Below, in pieces: positions 46,157 to 57,014 of a stretch of DNA of 64,000 bases. This DNA is from Hymenopus coronatus (lineage: Eukaryota > Arthropoda > Insecta > Mantodea > Hymenopodidae), in the NCBI GenBank assembly GCA_030762935.1, contig CM060883.1, forward strand, positions 34,495,501-34,559,500, in the 5' to 3' direction. The notes under the pieces were generated by a model, which saw only the letters and a list, made by a program, of their open reading frames with translations, was not told the origin of the DNA and searched no databases. The translations under genes were made by a program, and so were the position numbers. How positions within the stretch are numbered: position 1 is the stretch's first letter; each line of letters starts with the position of its first letter.

Positions 46157-47507
46157 ATTCTTTCTGAAATGACTTACGCACACTTACTTAATCAACAACA
46201 TGTATCCTGAGACATTTCTTTTGGTTTTGAATGATTTCAGTAAACATTCTGATAGATTGGCAGAAAGGATTATATTTCAGAAATCAGTTGTGTTTCAAGA
46301 GTAAACATATTCTCAAATAGTCTTCGCCTTTTACTTCCTGGACATCCAAGCTATGAGCTGGCGTCATATAATATCAGATATGTTCAACGTATATAATATT
46401 GTTTGATGTCCTCAGAATGTTGTCACATACTGTCATTTTATTCTAACTGTTGGTTGTAAATAGCCTGTTTATGCCTTCGCCGTTGTCCACAGCGATAAAA
46501 CCTAATTTAGTTTATAGTTTCCAAGTATTTCACCTTTCACCATTTCTACGGCTTCCATTTAATTATCTTCAAGAATATTTTCACTACAGTTTATGTTTTA
46601 CAACTTTTCGTTTCTGCAAATATAAGCTTATTATTTTTCAAATGTGTTTACCTTATAAGGGTAATATTTCCGTAAAGGTGATTTGATAGGACTACTATTT
46701 GGGTCATTGCTTAGTAAAGTTATCAACCAAACACCTTTTTCATCTTGATAGCATTTCATTATTGAAGGATCTTTTAAGCTAATCTAAAGCAATACTTTTT
46801 ACAAGCTACCAATAGTAAAAGTAACAGCGAATTTATACGATCAAGATGAAATTACGAATGATATTTGATAAGGTTCCTTCATGAGAGTGATCCGTAATAA
46901 GAACCTAGAGAGAAGGAATTCGGTGAGAGATCTACATGCCCCAAGAACCCAAATTACAAAAACTGCTGCACAGAATGAAACTTCCAAATAGTCAGAAAAG
47001 TCTTTCTGATTGGAAGATTGTGAGGAAATTCCCAGATAGAAGATATATTTCATTCGATGACTAAGGTAAAAGATGTATTGGAAAATAAAGTAAAGGAAAA
47101 AGTCAGGAACACCAGCATTGGAGCAGACTTTTTACTAAGTAAAATTGCTACTAGCTAATACTTCGATTGCCGGGAATCTCATTAGATTCAGAAGCAGAAG
47201 TTTTCTTGAGATTCGTGATTTTGTTACTCTGATCAAAAGACATTACGTGTAACTTTACCATAAGCTGCGCCATCTTTAGAAGCATTCAAATACTACCGCT
47301 CCTCTTTCATACCAGATGAAGGAGCACTAAATTAATATATTTGAGGTCTATTTCTGACAACTAATAGCTAGCCACCAGCGGAGATGGAATGCGTATGGAT
47401 AATGTTCCTTTGGTTTAGCGCAATGGAATGATACACGCCAATATGGTGTTTGGAACGGTGCTGCAATACCTTGTCACTTTGTTTGTTGCTATTCTTGGTG
47501 GCAATAA
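46157..47507. other. Unassigned, about 1.35 kb
   Basis: No repeat family of this window occurs here. The frames at 46450-46686 (plus) and 46841-47053 (minus) have no recognisable domain. This is one of the few repeat-free stretches. Confidence 0.5.
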
Positions 47508-47706
47508 ATTTTGTGTTATAATGAGCTTGATATTTTTGTATAGTAAGTTTTTGTCTGTCTTTTATAGTTTACCAGCTATGCAAAATTCAACAAAATTCAT
47601 CCAAAATAAAGAAGTCTTCAGAGGTCTTTCCTACAAAATTAAGAATATACATTTTATTAGCCATGTAAATATATTTATTACGCGGTATTTTAATCAAACT
47701 CGTAAT
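47508..47706 (-). mobile_element. HLE-A middle fragment 42
   Basis: Contains the GTTTTTGTC...CTTCAGAGG...AAATTAAGAATATACATTTT core in minus orientation. Confidence 0.75.
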
Positions 47707-47864
47707 TGTAATTTTGCAAATTAAAGTATAAAGCTTGACACAAAATAATGAGGATAATAATGTGCAGAACTTTGAAAATATAATTAGCATAAATAAGCCT
47801 AACTTACACAGAATTATATGACAAATGAATTATATTGAAAGAAAAGGCTCTCCCACTGTCTCAC

Positions 47865-48120
47865 AAAATATGCTTGAGTCATCCACAAGTTTGTTCAGTG
47901 TCAAAGGTCCATCCTTTATTTCGAAATGTTTCAATCTGCACTCTCTTTCTGTGTTCACTGGTTCTAATAGCAGGAACTTAACGAGACCGGGCAGTGAGCA
48001 GTGATAGTGCAACACGTTTCGAAACGGCCTGTAGAGACCACGTCTACTCTATCAAGTCATAGTTGTACCGAACCTAAGTCCAGCAATTTCGTGACCCCGG
48101 ACCGAACTCTAGACCTAGCA
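47865..48120. repeat. Dispersed repeat LR-B, LTR-like, copy 1
   Basis: Alignable with 63440-63705 over about 250 bp. Shared motifs include CACAAGTTTG, TTTCAATCTG, AACACGTTTCGAAACGG and CAATTTCGTGACCCCGGACC. The last resembles the LTR-end/primer-site junction of gypsy-like retrotransposons, so a decayed LTR is the best guess. No retroelement coding sequence is present. Confidence 0.5.
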
Positions 48121-48913
48121 TTATAGGTTTCATGTTTTAAACTCATACAGCAAGGGCAGCTTACATACAACAAGGCCGTGCAACTTTAACAACGCGATGT
48201 CAATGTGGGAAGTGCTGAACGTCATCTACAACACTATTTTCCGCCCATATGGAAGCCTGTAATTTGTATGGTATTTCTAAAATCCTCACGTGTTGCAAAT
48301 GGTTCTTTTGCCTCTAGGTAAAGTCTCAAAATCACATGGAGACATCAGAATGGTGGGTACTCCACTTGTTCCCATTCCCAGCTATGCAGTAGCCGTCTGA
48401 CACATTCTGTTTTACCTACCCATCTTGCGACTGTCCGGTATGGCAGGACATCGTTCCCAGTCAATTTCTTATGACACTATATGACAGCTTGCTCACGAAG
48501 TTATGTGCGAGCGCTATCCAACAGAGTTACATCCATCTGGCACGGCGGTCGCCAGACAACAGATTACACGTTGCTGACCTCGCTCCTACAGGCGCTTTCA
48601 GCACCATCTGATGTTCGAACATGGGAACTGCCTCTCTTCCTCACGACGCATACCAGTTGGTGCTTCGATAGCAGTTCGTTAAAAATAAAATAGTTGCAAT
48701 GATTTATGCCTCAACTCTTGTAAATTAAGCTATTTTCTTGATTTGTAAAAAAATTTCATGAGTAATTATACATGCAAATAAATATCTGTATACAATGAAA
48801 ATTTTCGTACATTTCCTCATTCAATGACACCGCTGGGAACGTAAAATTTTATATTCAATATCCACAATCATGGTTACATTATTATCTGCATTTACTAGAT
48901 TTACTGTATTTTT
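48121..48913. other. Unassigned, with possible transposase-like trace
   Basis: 48180-48690 is GC-richer than its surroundings. One frame near 48490-48560 reads A-H-E-V-M-C-E-R-Y-P-T-E-L-H-P-S, weakly like the helix-turn-helix domain (DUF4817-type) common in insect transposon relics. Too weak to call as a gene. Confidence 0.35.
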
Positions 48914-49725
48914 ACTTTCTCCACACGTACTATGTACATTGTGTATACAGAAGGTATTACACTCCGCCCAAAAAATCGATACCGAGATTTCACCGGAAAC
49001 ATATGTTTTAGAGTCCCCTGTATCAAAAAAAAAAAAAAAACATTTTCACAAAAAGGTCCGTTTGTGTGTCCATGTGACTGTGAACACGATATCTCAAAAA
49101 TAAAAAGTCAGTAAAATACCAAACTTGGAATTTAAGTTTAGTATCTTCCAGGGATGTGACACGAAGATTTTGAGAACAATTCACCAACCCCTAACTACAT
49201 GGAACATTTTTTGAAAATTTTTACTTTCTTAAAAATGGCTCTAGCGATTTTGATTAAAATACCATATATTAAAGATAGTTGCCTGACAAATATATGTACA
49301 TCTTGAATTTTCTGGGAATAGTCTCTGAAGACTACTTTATTCTGGATGAATTCTACGAAATTTTGCATAGCTGCTAAACCGTAAGAGATGGACAAAAACC
49401 TACCACACAAAAACGTCGAGCACATTAAAATACGCAATTTATGTTATATACATGTTTTTCGTGGAGTTGATCGTTTTTTTAGATATTCCTTGTTTTTGGT
49501 TTCAGCTTTGAAAAACTTTTACTTTTCTCATACACGAATTTGTCAACTAGTGTCCATACAAACAAAGGAACTTCAGTCACTTAGCAACCAGCTTTTGAGT
49601 ATCACCTTAGCAAATGGTAGTCCCTTATTTCGCTTCTACTTACAAGGAAGCAAGTACTAAGACTATATCTGCTAATTTTTTCTCGATTAGCATGAAGCAA
49701 ATTGAAGCATAAGATTTTTAACTTT
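48914..49725 (+). mobile_element. HLE-A copy 43, 3' tip lost
   Basis: Good palindrome (ACTTTCTCCACACGTACTAT) and a poly-A expansion at 49027-49040. It ends before the final TAGAGAAAGT/stem-loop. Confidence 0.88.
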
Positions 49726-50067
49726 TTTAACAAAACTTAAGAACATTATAAATAACGCGCATTGCGTTTCATGACGTATGCGTAAAGTCGCATTGCTTCA
49801 TCACGTTAGTTCACCTACTCTCCGCTCCCAAAGTAGAACTACACTTACCATGGCCGGCTTATACAGAATCTAGGGTTGGCCAGTATAGCCCCGCCCAGAA
49901 TTTTAACGCAAAAACAACAAGAGTTGGAATGCAGAGCTGAAAGGATAGCACCCACTAAGTAGAAGTCATTACTACTCTTAATCTCTGATCGCCAAGTAGT
50001 GTACCGTGTTGTAATAAAATTGTTGTGGAGATATGGAGTTCAACGACACCATCAATAATCTAAGTCA
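49726..50067. other. Unassigned
   Basis: Moderately GC-rich around 49760-49910. Nothing recognised. Confidence 0.45.
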
Positions 50068-50313
50068 TTTTTTTTTTTTTTTTTTTGTAGCCTAACGTCC
50101 TTTAACCTGGTTGGTCATATCGGACGACGAATGAAATTGGTGAAATGATCTCGGGGTCCATGGAGCTTAAAGTTACTCGACTTTCGTCTTCTCAGGATAA
50201 GGAAAAACCCCGAAAAAAACCTTATCCGGGCATCTCACTCTAAGCGAGATTCGAACTCAAGGCCTTTAGAATGCGAGGTAGACACACTACCACCACACTA
50301 CCCAGGCGGGCTT
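50068..50313 (-). mobile_element. SINE family tS2, complete, minus
   Basis: Poly-T (A-tail) at 50068-50087, body, then on the minus strand the GCCCGCCTGGGTAGTGTGGT head ending at 50313. Confidence 0.92.
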
Positions 50314-50441
50314 TAAGGCAATTTGAAGGAACCCCATAACACCATATTAGGTCATTTATCTGAAGCGTAAACAAGTAACGTTTATATCAAGAACATTCAA
50401 AGGTGCACACTCCACATTCTGTATCTTAAGGAGGTTTCTTA

Positions 50442-50572
50442 AAATTTAATTTAACAGCCTTTAACCTGGAATGTGAGTGAAATTGATGAAATGATGCCCG
50501 GGATCCATGAGGCTTAATGTTCTTCGTCTTCTTAGGATAACTGAAAGCCCTAAAAAAAATTATCCAAGTAGC
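50442..50572 (-). mobile_element. SINE family tS2, body fragment
   Basis: Shows GTTCTTCGTCTTCTTAGGATA and the preceding ...GATGAAATGATGCCCGGG core. Head lost. Confidence 0.75.
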
Positions 50573-50725
50573 TTATTCGCCTGTATAGCCTCCGTGGTGC
50601 GCCAGGGCTGCCATCTTGTGTCTGTTAGGGACTTCCGAGCTCCTCTGCGCTTTGCTCTGTCGTTTCCCATGTGTGCTGGCCTTTGGTTCCCCCTATTCTC
50701 ATACCTTCCCCCAGGGAGTGGTAAA

Positions 50726-50983
50726 AAATGTAAATGGCGTGTTATTTATGGACGCTCTTTAACTACTGTGGTTCTCAGCTTCCCATTCTAAATTGGGCGT
50801 GAAAAACCGCTTAATTTTCCTCAGAGGCCTCTCTATCAGGCTTGAGGTTCTTTTACGTGCCGTAAATCTACGGCACGGGATCAACGGCTTTACTTCCCTT
50901 CCGAAGGAAGCCATGCTAAGGAATTTTACATCCGAAAAAATATGAAGTTGGCATGGTAACCATTACACCACGGAGGGCGACTT
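50726..50983 (-). mobile_element. SINE family tS3 with 12-bp target-site duplication
   Basis: The minus-strand head GTCGCCCTCCGTGGTGTAAT is complete, although the segment between head and body is shortened. GGGAGTGGTAAA is duplicated at 50714-50725 and 50984-50995. Confidence 0.93.
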
Positions 50984-51200
50984 GGGAGTGGTAAACCACA
51001 ATAGATCAGCACTTGGTCGAGTTGCCGACATACTCTAGCTCTAGCTGATTCTGAGATTTGAGTTCGGGACCTTTTGAATGTGAAGCAGATATGCTACAGA
51101 AGTGGAGATGCACCAAGTTCCATTGGAAAACCTATTACTAACAGCTATTAGTAATTGTTCAGTATTAGTATCTGTTTCTGACTCACAAGTTAGAAAAATT

Positions 51201-51627
51201 TGATGAGTTCCATTCACATGACTTTCTCTACATCTCTGCAACAAATTATTGTTAGTAAGCTTATGCTTCTATTTACCTCGAGCTAATCTAGAAACAATAG
51301 CAGAAATAGTCGTATTACTTGCTTTCTTGTAAGTAAAATCGAAATAGGGGAGTACCATAGCTTAAAGTGATAGTCAAAAGCTGGTTGCTTTGTGACTTAA
51401 GTTCCTCTGTTTGTATGGACAGCAGATGACAAATTCCTGTATGGGAAAAGTATAGGTTTTTCAAAGCTGAAACCAAAAACAAGGAATATCTTAAAAGAAA
51501 CGGTCAACTTCACGAGAAGAAGTATATATCATAAATTGGAAGTTTTAATGTGCTCTACATTTTTTGTATGGTAAGTTTTTGTCCATCTCTTACGGTTTAG
51601 CAAAATTCCCAAAACAAGGAATATCTA
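51201..51627 (-). mobile_element. HLE-A 3' half, copy 44
   Basis: Minus copy, from the stem-loop end to TACGGTTTAGCAAAATTCCC. Followed at 51630-51655 by a ~24-bp piece of the tS1 head in minus orientation (AACCACTCGGCCACGGCG). Confidence 0.82.
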
Positions 51628-51891
51628 ACCACTCGGCCACGGCGCAGCCAATTTCATTGATATTTATTTGTATAATTTAGTATGTGAGCGCCTGAAATAC
51701 GAGAAACGAATTTGGTAAACAATTCTGTATTGTATACCACAGTTAATACAGCAGAGCCCATTATTCCCTAAATGTCCGACTACTATTGCAGAATGCAATA
51801 CAATAATAATGTGTTGAAAAGAGCAAATGAGAATGGAAGTGGTGAAAATTGCGTGACATGCAGTGATCTGCGGGGTCAAGAATGCCCAGCT

Positions 51892-51981
51892 TCCCCAGTG
51901 GCGCAATCGGTTAGCGCACGGTACTTATAGTCAGTAATTCGAGCAATGCCGGGGTTGTGAGTTCGAGCCTCACCTGGGGAA
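51892..51981 (+). tRNA. tRNA-Ile(UAU) with 16-nt intron, copy 1
   Basis: The acceptor TCCCCAG pairs with CTGGGGA; discriminator A is at 51981. The A-box region TGGCGCAATCGGTTAGCGCA and B box GAGTTCGAGCCTC are canonical. The anticodon TAT at 51926-51928 reads AUA. An intron of about 16 nt (51930-51945) follows position 37, as in other animal tRNA-Ile(UAU) genes. A TTTTT terminator lies at 51985-51989. Confidence 0.95.
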
Positions 51982-51984
51982 CAC

Positions 51985-51989
51985 TTTTT
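51985..51989 (+). terminator. Pol III terminator of tRNA-Ile copy 1
   Basis: Five T residues three bases after the gene. Confidence 0.75.
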
Positions 51990-52514
51990 GAGATACTCTG
52001 TGTCGAGTTGCTATTACATGTATATCCTGTGGTTTAAAGATAAGTATTTTCTACGCCATCGTGTTCTCAATAAGAGTAGAGGCCTTTTAAATACCTTTTT
52101 AATATTTTAGTAACTTAAGAAGCCAAATTAGGTGTTTTATAATTCCATGTCTACCAAAAACACTTGGGCTTTTCAATGATGAAAGAATACAAAACTAGTC
52201 GAGGTTTAGAGATTTTCCTGCATATACGCAACCACACATAAGTGTACTCCTTTCATAATGTTGAAATGAATTTGAAAATAATAGTTAATATTTGTATGAC
52301 AAGTGCTTGTATTTTATGTTTCAAATTGTAATAAATGCCACTTGTACTGTCGACTTTTCATTGAAATATTCTCTTCACTTTCACGTTCGTAATTTTGTCG
52401 GCAAAATTTTGCACTATGATTTTGCACTATGGCTGTAAGTATACGTATAATTTGAAAGCCTAATGACCAGGGTTAGGATTTTTAGAGCCTTTCTCGAAGA
52501 GTAAATTAATTTTT
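51990..52514. other. Unassigned
   Basis: AT-rich. Nothing recognised. Confidence 0.5.
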
Positions 52515-53389
52515 ACTTTCTCTATACGCACTATGTACATGGTGTATAGAGAAAGTATTGCACTCCACCCAAAAATTCGATACCGAGATTTCACCGGAAA
52601 TATATGTTTTAGGGTACCCAATATCCAAAAAAAGCATTTTCACAAAAAGGTCCGCGTGTGTGTGTGTGTGTGTATGTGTCCGTGTGCCTGTGAACACGAT
52701 AACTCAAAAACGAAAAGTCGGTAAAATACCAAACTTGGTATTTAAGTTTAGTATCTTCCTGGGATGCGACACGAAGATATTGAGAAAAATCCCCCCTCCC
52801 ACAACTATCTTTTAAATGGAACTTTTTCGAAAATTTTGATTTTCTCAAAAATGGCTCTAACGATTTTGATTAAAATTTCGTATATTAAACATATTTACCT
52901 GACAAATAAAATGTATATCTTGAATTTTCTAGGAATAGCCTCTGAAGAGTAGTTTATTCTGGATGAATTTTAGGGAACTTTGAATAACTGCTAAACCGTA
53001 AGAGATGGACAAAAACTTACTGCACCAAAAATATAGAGCACGTTAAAGCACACAATTTATGCTATAAACATTTTTTTCATGGAGTTCGTCGTTTTGAGAC
53101 ATTCCTTATTTTTGGTTTCTGCTATGAAAAACATATTTTTCTGATACAGGAACTTGTCAACTCCTATCCATATAAACATAGGAACTTCATTGACATAGCA
53201 ACCAGCTTTTGACTCTCACTTTAACCTAAGGTAGTCCCTTATTTCGCTTCTTCTTACAAGGAAGCAAGTAATAAGACTATTTTTGCTAATTTTTTTTATG
53301 ATTAGCATAAAGTAAATAGAAGTGTAAGCTTTTTAAGAATAATTTGTTGCAGGGATATAGAGAAAGCCATGTGAATGGTACACATCAGA
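52515..53389 (+). mobile_element. HLE-A copy 45, best reference copy
   Basis: The 42-bp palindrome at 52515-52556 has perfect 13-bp outer arms (ACTTTCTCTATAC / GTATAGAGAAAGT). The GT tract is at 52653-52687, the C-rich tract near 52789, the inverted arm near 53356-53366, and the stem-loop ATGTG-AATGGTA-CACAT at 53369-53385, then CAGA and a T-run. Total 875 bp. It separates the two tRNA-Ile genes. Confidence 0.95.
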
Positions 53390-53468
53390 TTTTTTTTTCT
53401 TTTCGAAAAGCTAGTACAGTGTGATATTTTCTCTTTATCTACAATGGATTCTAAATAGTAGTGCAACT

Positions 53469-53558
53469 TCCCCAGTGGCGCAATTGGTTAGCGCACGGTA
53501 CTTATAGAGAGTATTCTGAGCAATGCCGGGGTTGTGAGTTCGAGCCTCACCTGGGGAA
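53469..53558 (+). tRNA. tRNA-Ile(UAU) with 16-nt intron, copy 2
   Basis: Same 90-nt architecture as copy 1. The exons differ at one base that I see (CAATTGG for CAATCGG in the D loop). The anticodon TAT is at 53503-53505. The intron at about 53507-53522 differs at several bases. The acceptor stem TCCCCAG/CTGGGGA is perfect. The terminator is only TTTT (53563-53566). Confidence 0.94.
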
Positions 53559-53859
53559 AATATTTTGGGATAGTTTGTATCAAGCTGAATATCCTGTCGT
53601 GTGACAGTAACCGTTGTAAACTACATGGTATTCCAAAAATGAGTCAAAGCGTTTTATAGAAGCATCTTCCCGTATAACAACAATGTGTTCAGAGTCAAGT
53701 AAAAGAAATTTATAAATCTCTTCTAATATTTCGTTTTACCGCCACCGTAACTCTAGTTTCACATTCTACGCATGCGTACTCGTCTCTCTGGTTCATTGTC
53801 TGTCCACTGACACCATTGCAGCGGGATCGTTTTATGTTTACAGTTGTTAGTGATCATTC

Positions 53860-54270
53860 AAAATGTTTAAGGCAATTTCTGATCCCGCCGACTGTGAAAG
53901 CGTTCTTCAATACGGTTTTTGAATTCAAAGAATGTTATATCAGTTAAAATTCAACCTCAGATTGTAGAGATTTACGATGAAGATTTAATGACAGATGGAA
54001 TGGTGAGAACGTGGTTTAGGCAATTCAATGATGGACAACCCAATGTTCAAAACGAAGCTCGTTGTGAGCGGCCTTCTGTTGCCTCTTAATGGTTTGGTAG
54101 AACAAGTGAGATAATTCGTGAAAACATAGGTTCACAATATGAATGCTTTGCTGAAAACCGTGTTTTGTGGAAATACATGACAGCCTTCACTAGTGGCAGC
54201 TTTCTTTGAAGAGGGTATACAAATGCAAGAACAATGGTGGCAACTATGTCGAAAGCCTCGCAGTTATGTG
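53860..54270 (+). pseudogene. Second mariner-type transposase relic, centre deleted
   Basis: Frame around 53930-54090: a helix-turn-helix segment with V-K-I-Q-P-Q-I-V-E-I-Y, D-G-M-V-R-T-W-F-R-Q-F-N-D-G and R-P-S-V, typical of mariner N-termini. After 54180 the sequence jumps to the C-terminal tail F-F-E-E-G-I-Q, then in another frame N-G-G-N-Y-V-E. The whole catalytic domain is missing and frames are broken. It differs clearly from the mariner at 36412. No terminal repeats were identified. Confidence 0.75.
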
Positions 54271-54522
54271 CACACTGTGTTTCACTGGGACCTCACCGTC
54301 CCCAAGCACTGCCGGTCATTCACTCTAAGTAAGGGACCAGTACATATATTGTCTGTTCTAAAGCCACGAAGCCCAATAGAATATGTTTGAATTTTGATAC
54401 ATTCAAAAAATGTATTGCAATGCTTTGCAATAGTTGTCCACGCATGCAAATAACATATTAAAATAATTATCTTTTCTGTAACAGGAAAGATTTATTATTC
54501 TTTTCATATGATTTTTATTTTT

Positions 54523-55381
54523 ACTTTCTCTATACGTACTATGTACATAGTGTATAGAGAAGGTATTGCACTCCACCAAAAATTCGATACCGAGATTTCA
54601 CCGGAAATATGTGCTTTAGTGTCCCCTGTATCCAAAAAAAGTATTTTCAGAAAAAGGATCGTGTATGTGTGTGTGTCCGTGTGTCCGTGTGTCTGTGAAC
54701 ACAATAACTCAAAAACGAAAAATCGGTAAAATACCAAACTTGGTATTTAAGTTTAGTATCTTCAATGGATGGAACACGCAGATTTTGAGAAAAATTCCCC
54801 CATACCAACTACCCTTTACATGGAACTTTTTTCGAAAATTTTGACTTTCTAAAACATGGCTGTAACGATTTTAATTAAAATATCATACATTAAAGATATT
54901 TACCTGACAAATAAAATGTATATTTTGAATCTTTTGGGAATAGCCTCTGAAGACTACTTTATTATGGATGAATTTTGCATAACTACTAAACCGTAAGAGA
55001 TAGTCAAAAACTTAACATACGAAAATGTAGAGCACGTTAAAACACACAATTTATGTTATATACTTTTTTTTTTCCTGGAGTTGATCGTTATTGATATATT
55101 CCTTTTTCTTGGTTTCAGTTTTGAAAAACTTATACTTTTCTCATGCACGAATTTGTCAACTCCTGTCCATACAAACAAAGGAACATCAGTCACATAGCAA
55201 CCAGCTTTTGGCTTTCACTTTAACCTATGGTAGTCCCTTATTTCGCTTCCACTTCAATAAAGTAAGAAATAAGACTATTTGTGCTAATTTTTCTCGATTA
55301 GCATGAAATAAATAAAAGATAAGCTTATTAAGATTTTATTACAGAGGTATAGAGAAAGTTATATGAATGGAACACATCAGA
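54523..55381 (+). mobile_element. HLE-A copy 46, full length
   Basis: Near-perfect palindrome (TATACGTACTATGTACATAG) and complete stem-loop end. The T-run flank is preceded by CATATGA and the right flank reads TTTTTAATACATATGATA, so the empty site may have been an AT-rich near-palindrome. Confidence 0.93.
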
Positions 55382-55494
55382 TTTTTAATACATATGATAT
55401 TTACAGACAGAATTGAATACTTATTTCAAATCGTTCTACTGTATTTATTTAAAATGTGCACCAGTAGATAAGAGCGCATAATAATTAATGTTCT

Positions 55495-55566
55495 TTCCCA
55501 TGCCGGGAATCGAACCCCGGCCTCTTGGTTGAAAGCCACGTATCCTAGCAACTACACCACATGGGA
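55495..55566 (-). tRNA. tRNA-Glu(UUC)-like unit 1, probably degenerate
   Basis: Acceptor TCCCATG/CATGGGA is perfect. One mismatch each in the anticodon stem (CGTGG/CCAAG) and T stem. Anticodon TTC. No T-run terminator follows. Confidence 0.6.
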
Positions 55567-55667
55567 CTATAACTATTCGGGCTTTACTGCGGTTTTCTGA
55601 CTGGGCAAATTTTCTCCTGTATTCATTTAAAATTTGCACAAGTTGATTAGAGCTCATAAAAAAGTTC

Positions 55668-55740
55668 TTCGCATCCCAGGAATCGAACCCGGGTCTCATA
55701 GCTAAATGCTAGGTATCCTATACACCAGACCACTATGGGC
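55668..55740 (-). pseudogene. tRNA-Glu-like unit 2, TTT at the anticodon position
   Basis: Acceptor ends no longer pair and position 33 is A. Shares a variant 3' half with unit 4 (CCAGGAATCGAACCCG on the plus strand). Confidence 0.6.
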
Positions 55741-55826
55741 GTAACTGCTGTTGTATCCCTAGGCCAATGTTCTCCTGTGTTCTTTTAAAATTTGCACAAA
55801 TAGATTAGAGCGCATTAAGATGTTCT

Positions 55827-55898
55827 TTCCTATGCCGAGAATCAAACCCAGTCCTCCTGGGTGAACGCCGGTTATCCTAGCCATTAGAACACATAGGA
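55827..55898 (-). pseudogene. tRNA-Glu-like unit 3
   Basis: Acceptor TCCTATG/CATAGGA is re-paired by compensating changes. Anticodon TTC, but position 33 is G and the T stem is broken. Confidence 0.6.
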
Positions 55899-55998
55899 CT
55901 AAGAAGTTATGGGCTTTACTGCTGTTTTGGGACTGGCAAGTGTCTCCTGCATTCACTTAAAATTTGCACAAGTAGATTAGACCGCATAAAAATGTTCT

Positions 55999-56070
55999 TT
56001 CCGATCCCAGGAATCGAACCCGTGCCCCTGGGTAAATGTCCGGTATCCTAGACACTAGACCACTATCGGC
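55999..56070 (-). pseudogene. tRNA-Glu-like unit 4, TTT at the anticodon position
   Basis: Loop CATTTAC. Acceptor is imperfect. Closest relative is unit 2. Confidence 0.6.
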
Positions 56071-56153
56071 TTTACCGCTGTCATTTCACTGGGCAAATGT
56101 CGTGTAATCATTTAAAACTTGCACAAAGTGATTTGAGAGCACAATAATGTTCT

Positions 56154-56223
56154 TTACAATTTCAGGAATCGAATCCAGATCTCCTATGTGAAAGTCAGGT
56201 ATCCTAGCCACTATACCATATGA
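56154..56223 (-). pseudogene. tRNA-Glu-like unit 5
   Basis: Anticodon TTC retained. Acceptor and T stem heavily mutated. Confidence 0.6.
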
Positions 56224-56325
56224 GCATATGATAATTTGGGCTTTACTGCTATTTTGTGACTGAGTAAAGGTTCTGTATTCATTTAAAATTTGCAAAAGTA
56301 GATTAGAACGCTTAAAAACGTTCTT

Positions 56326-56396
56326 TTCCATTCCGGAATTTGAACCCGGGCCTCCTGGGTGAAATCCAGGTAATTTAGCCACTAGACCACATGGGA
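56326..56396 (-). pseudogene. tRNA-Glu-like unit 6
   Basis: Anticodon stem perfect, loop ATTTCAC (TTC). One base is deleted in the 3' acceptor strand, and AATTT replaces ATCCT in the D arm. Confidence 0.6.
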
Positions 56397-56495
56397 CTAT
56401 GACATTGTGCGCTTTACTGCTATTTTCTGACTGAGAAAATGTTCTGTATTCATTTAAAATTTGCAATAGTAGATTGGAGCGCATAAAAATGTTCC

Positions 56496-56567
56496 TTCCC
56501 ATGCCGGGAGTCGAATCGGGGTCTCCTGGGTGAAAGCCAGGTATCCTAGCAACTAGACCACAAGGCA
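56496..56567 (-). pseudogene. tRNA-Glu-like unit 7
   Basis: Anticodon arm perfect with TTC. The 5' acceptor strand TGCCTTG no longer pairs with CATGGGA, and the T stem is broken. Confidence 0.6.
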
Positions 56568-56666
56568 CTATGACATCATGGACTTTACTGCTACTTTGTG
56601 ACCAAACAAATGTTCTGTATTCATTTAAAATTTGCAAAAGCAAATTAGAGCGCATAAAAATGTTCG

Positions 56667-56738
56667 TTCCCAAGCCGGGAATTGAACCCATGCCCCCTGA
56701 GTGAAAGCCAAGTATCCTAGCCACTAGACTACATGGGA
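56667..56738 (-). pseudogene. tRNA-Glu-like unit 8
   Basis: Anticodon TTC. One mismatch in the acceptor (CATGGGA region against CTTGGGA) and further changes in the anticodon and T stems. Confidence 0.6.
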
Positions 56739-56840
56739 CTATGACATTAGATTCTTTACTGCTATTTTGTGGCGGGGCAAATGTTCTCCTATTTTCATTT
56801 AAAATTTGCAAAAGTAGATTAGAGCGCATAAAAATGTTCT

Positions 56841-56912
56841 TTCCCATGCCGGGAATCGAACCCTGGCCTCCTGGGTGAAAGCCAGGTATCCTAGCCACGA
56901 GACCACATGGGA
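56841..56912 (-). tRNA. tRNA-Glu(UUC) unit 9, well preserved
   Basis: Acceptor TCCCATG/CATGGGA and anticodon stem CCTGG/CCAGG perfect, loop CTTTCAC, B box GGTTCGATTCC. A single mismatch in the T stem. A T5 terminator follows on the minus strand. Confidence 0.75.
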
Positions 56913-57014
56913 CTATGACATTATGGGCTTTACTGCTATTTTGTGACGGGGCAAATGCTCTCCTATTTTCATTTAAAATTTGCAAAAGTAGATTAGAGCG
57001 CATAAAAATGTTCC

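Noticed and set aside
48481..48693. 70-codon frame in a GC-richer stretch
   Set aside because: Only a faint helix-turn-helix-like string in another frame. Not enough to call a gene.
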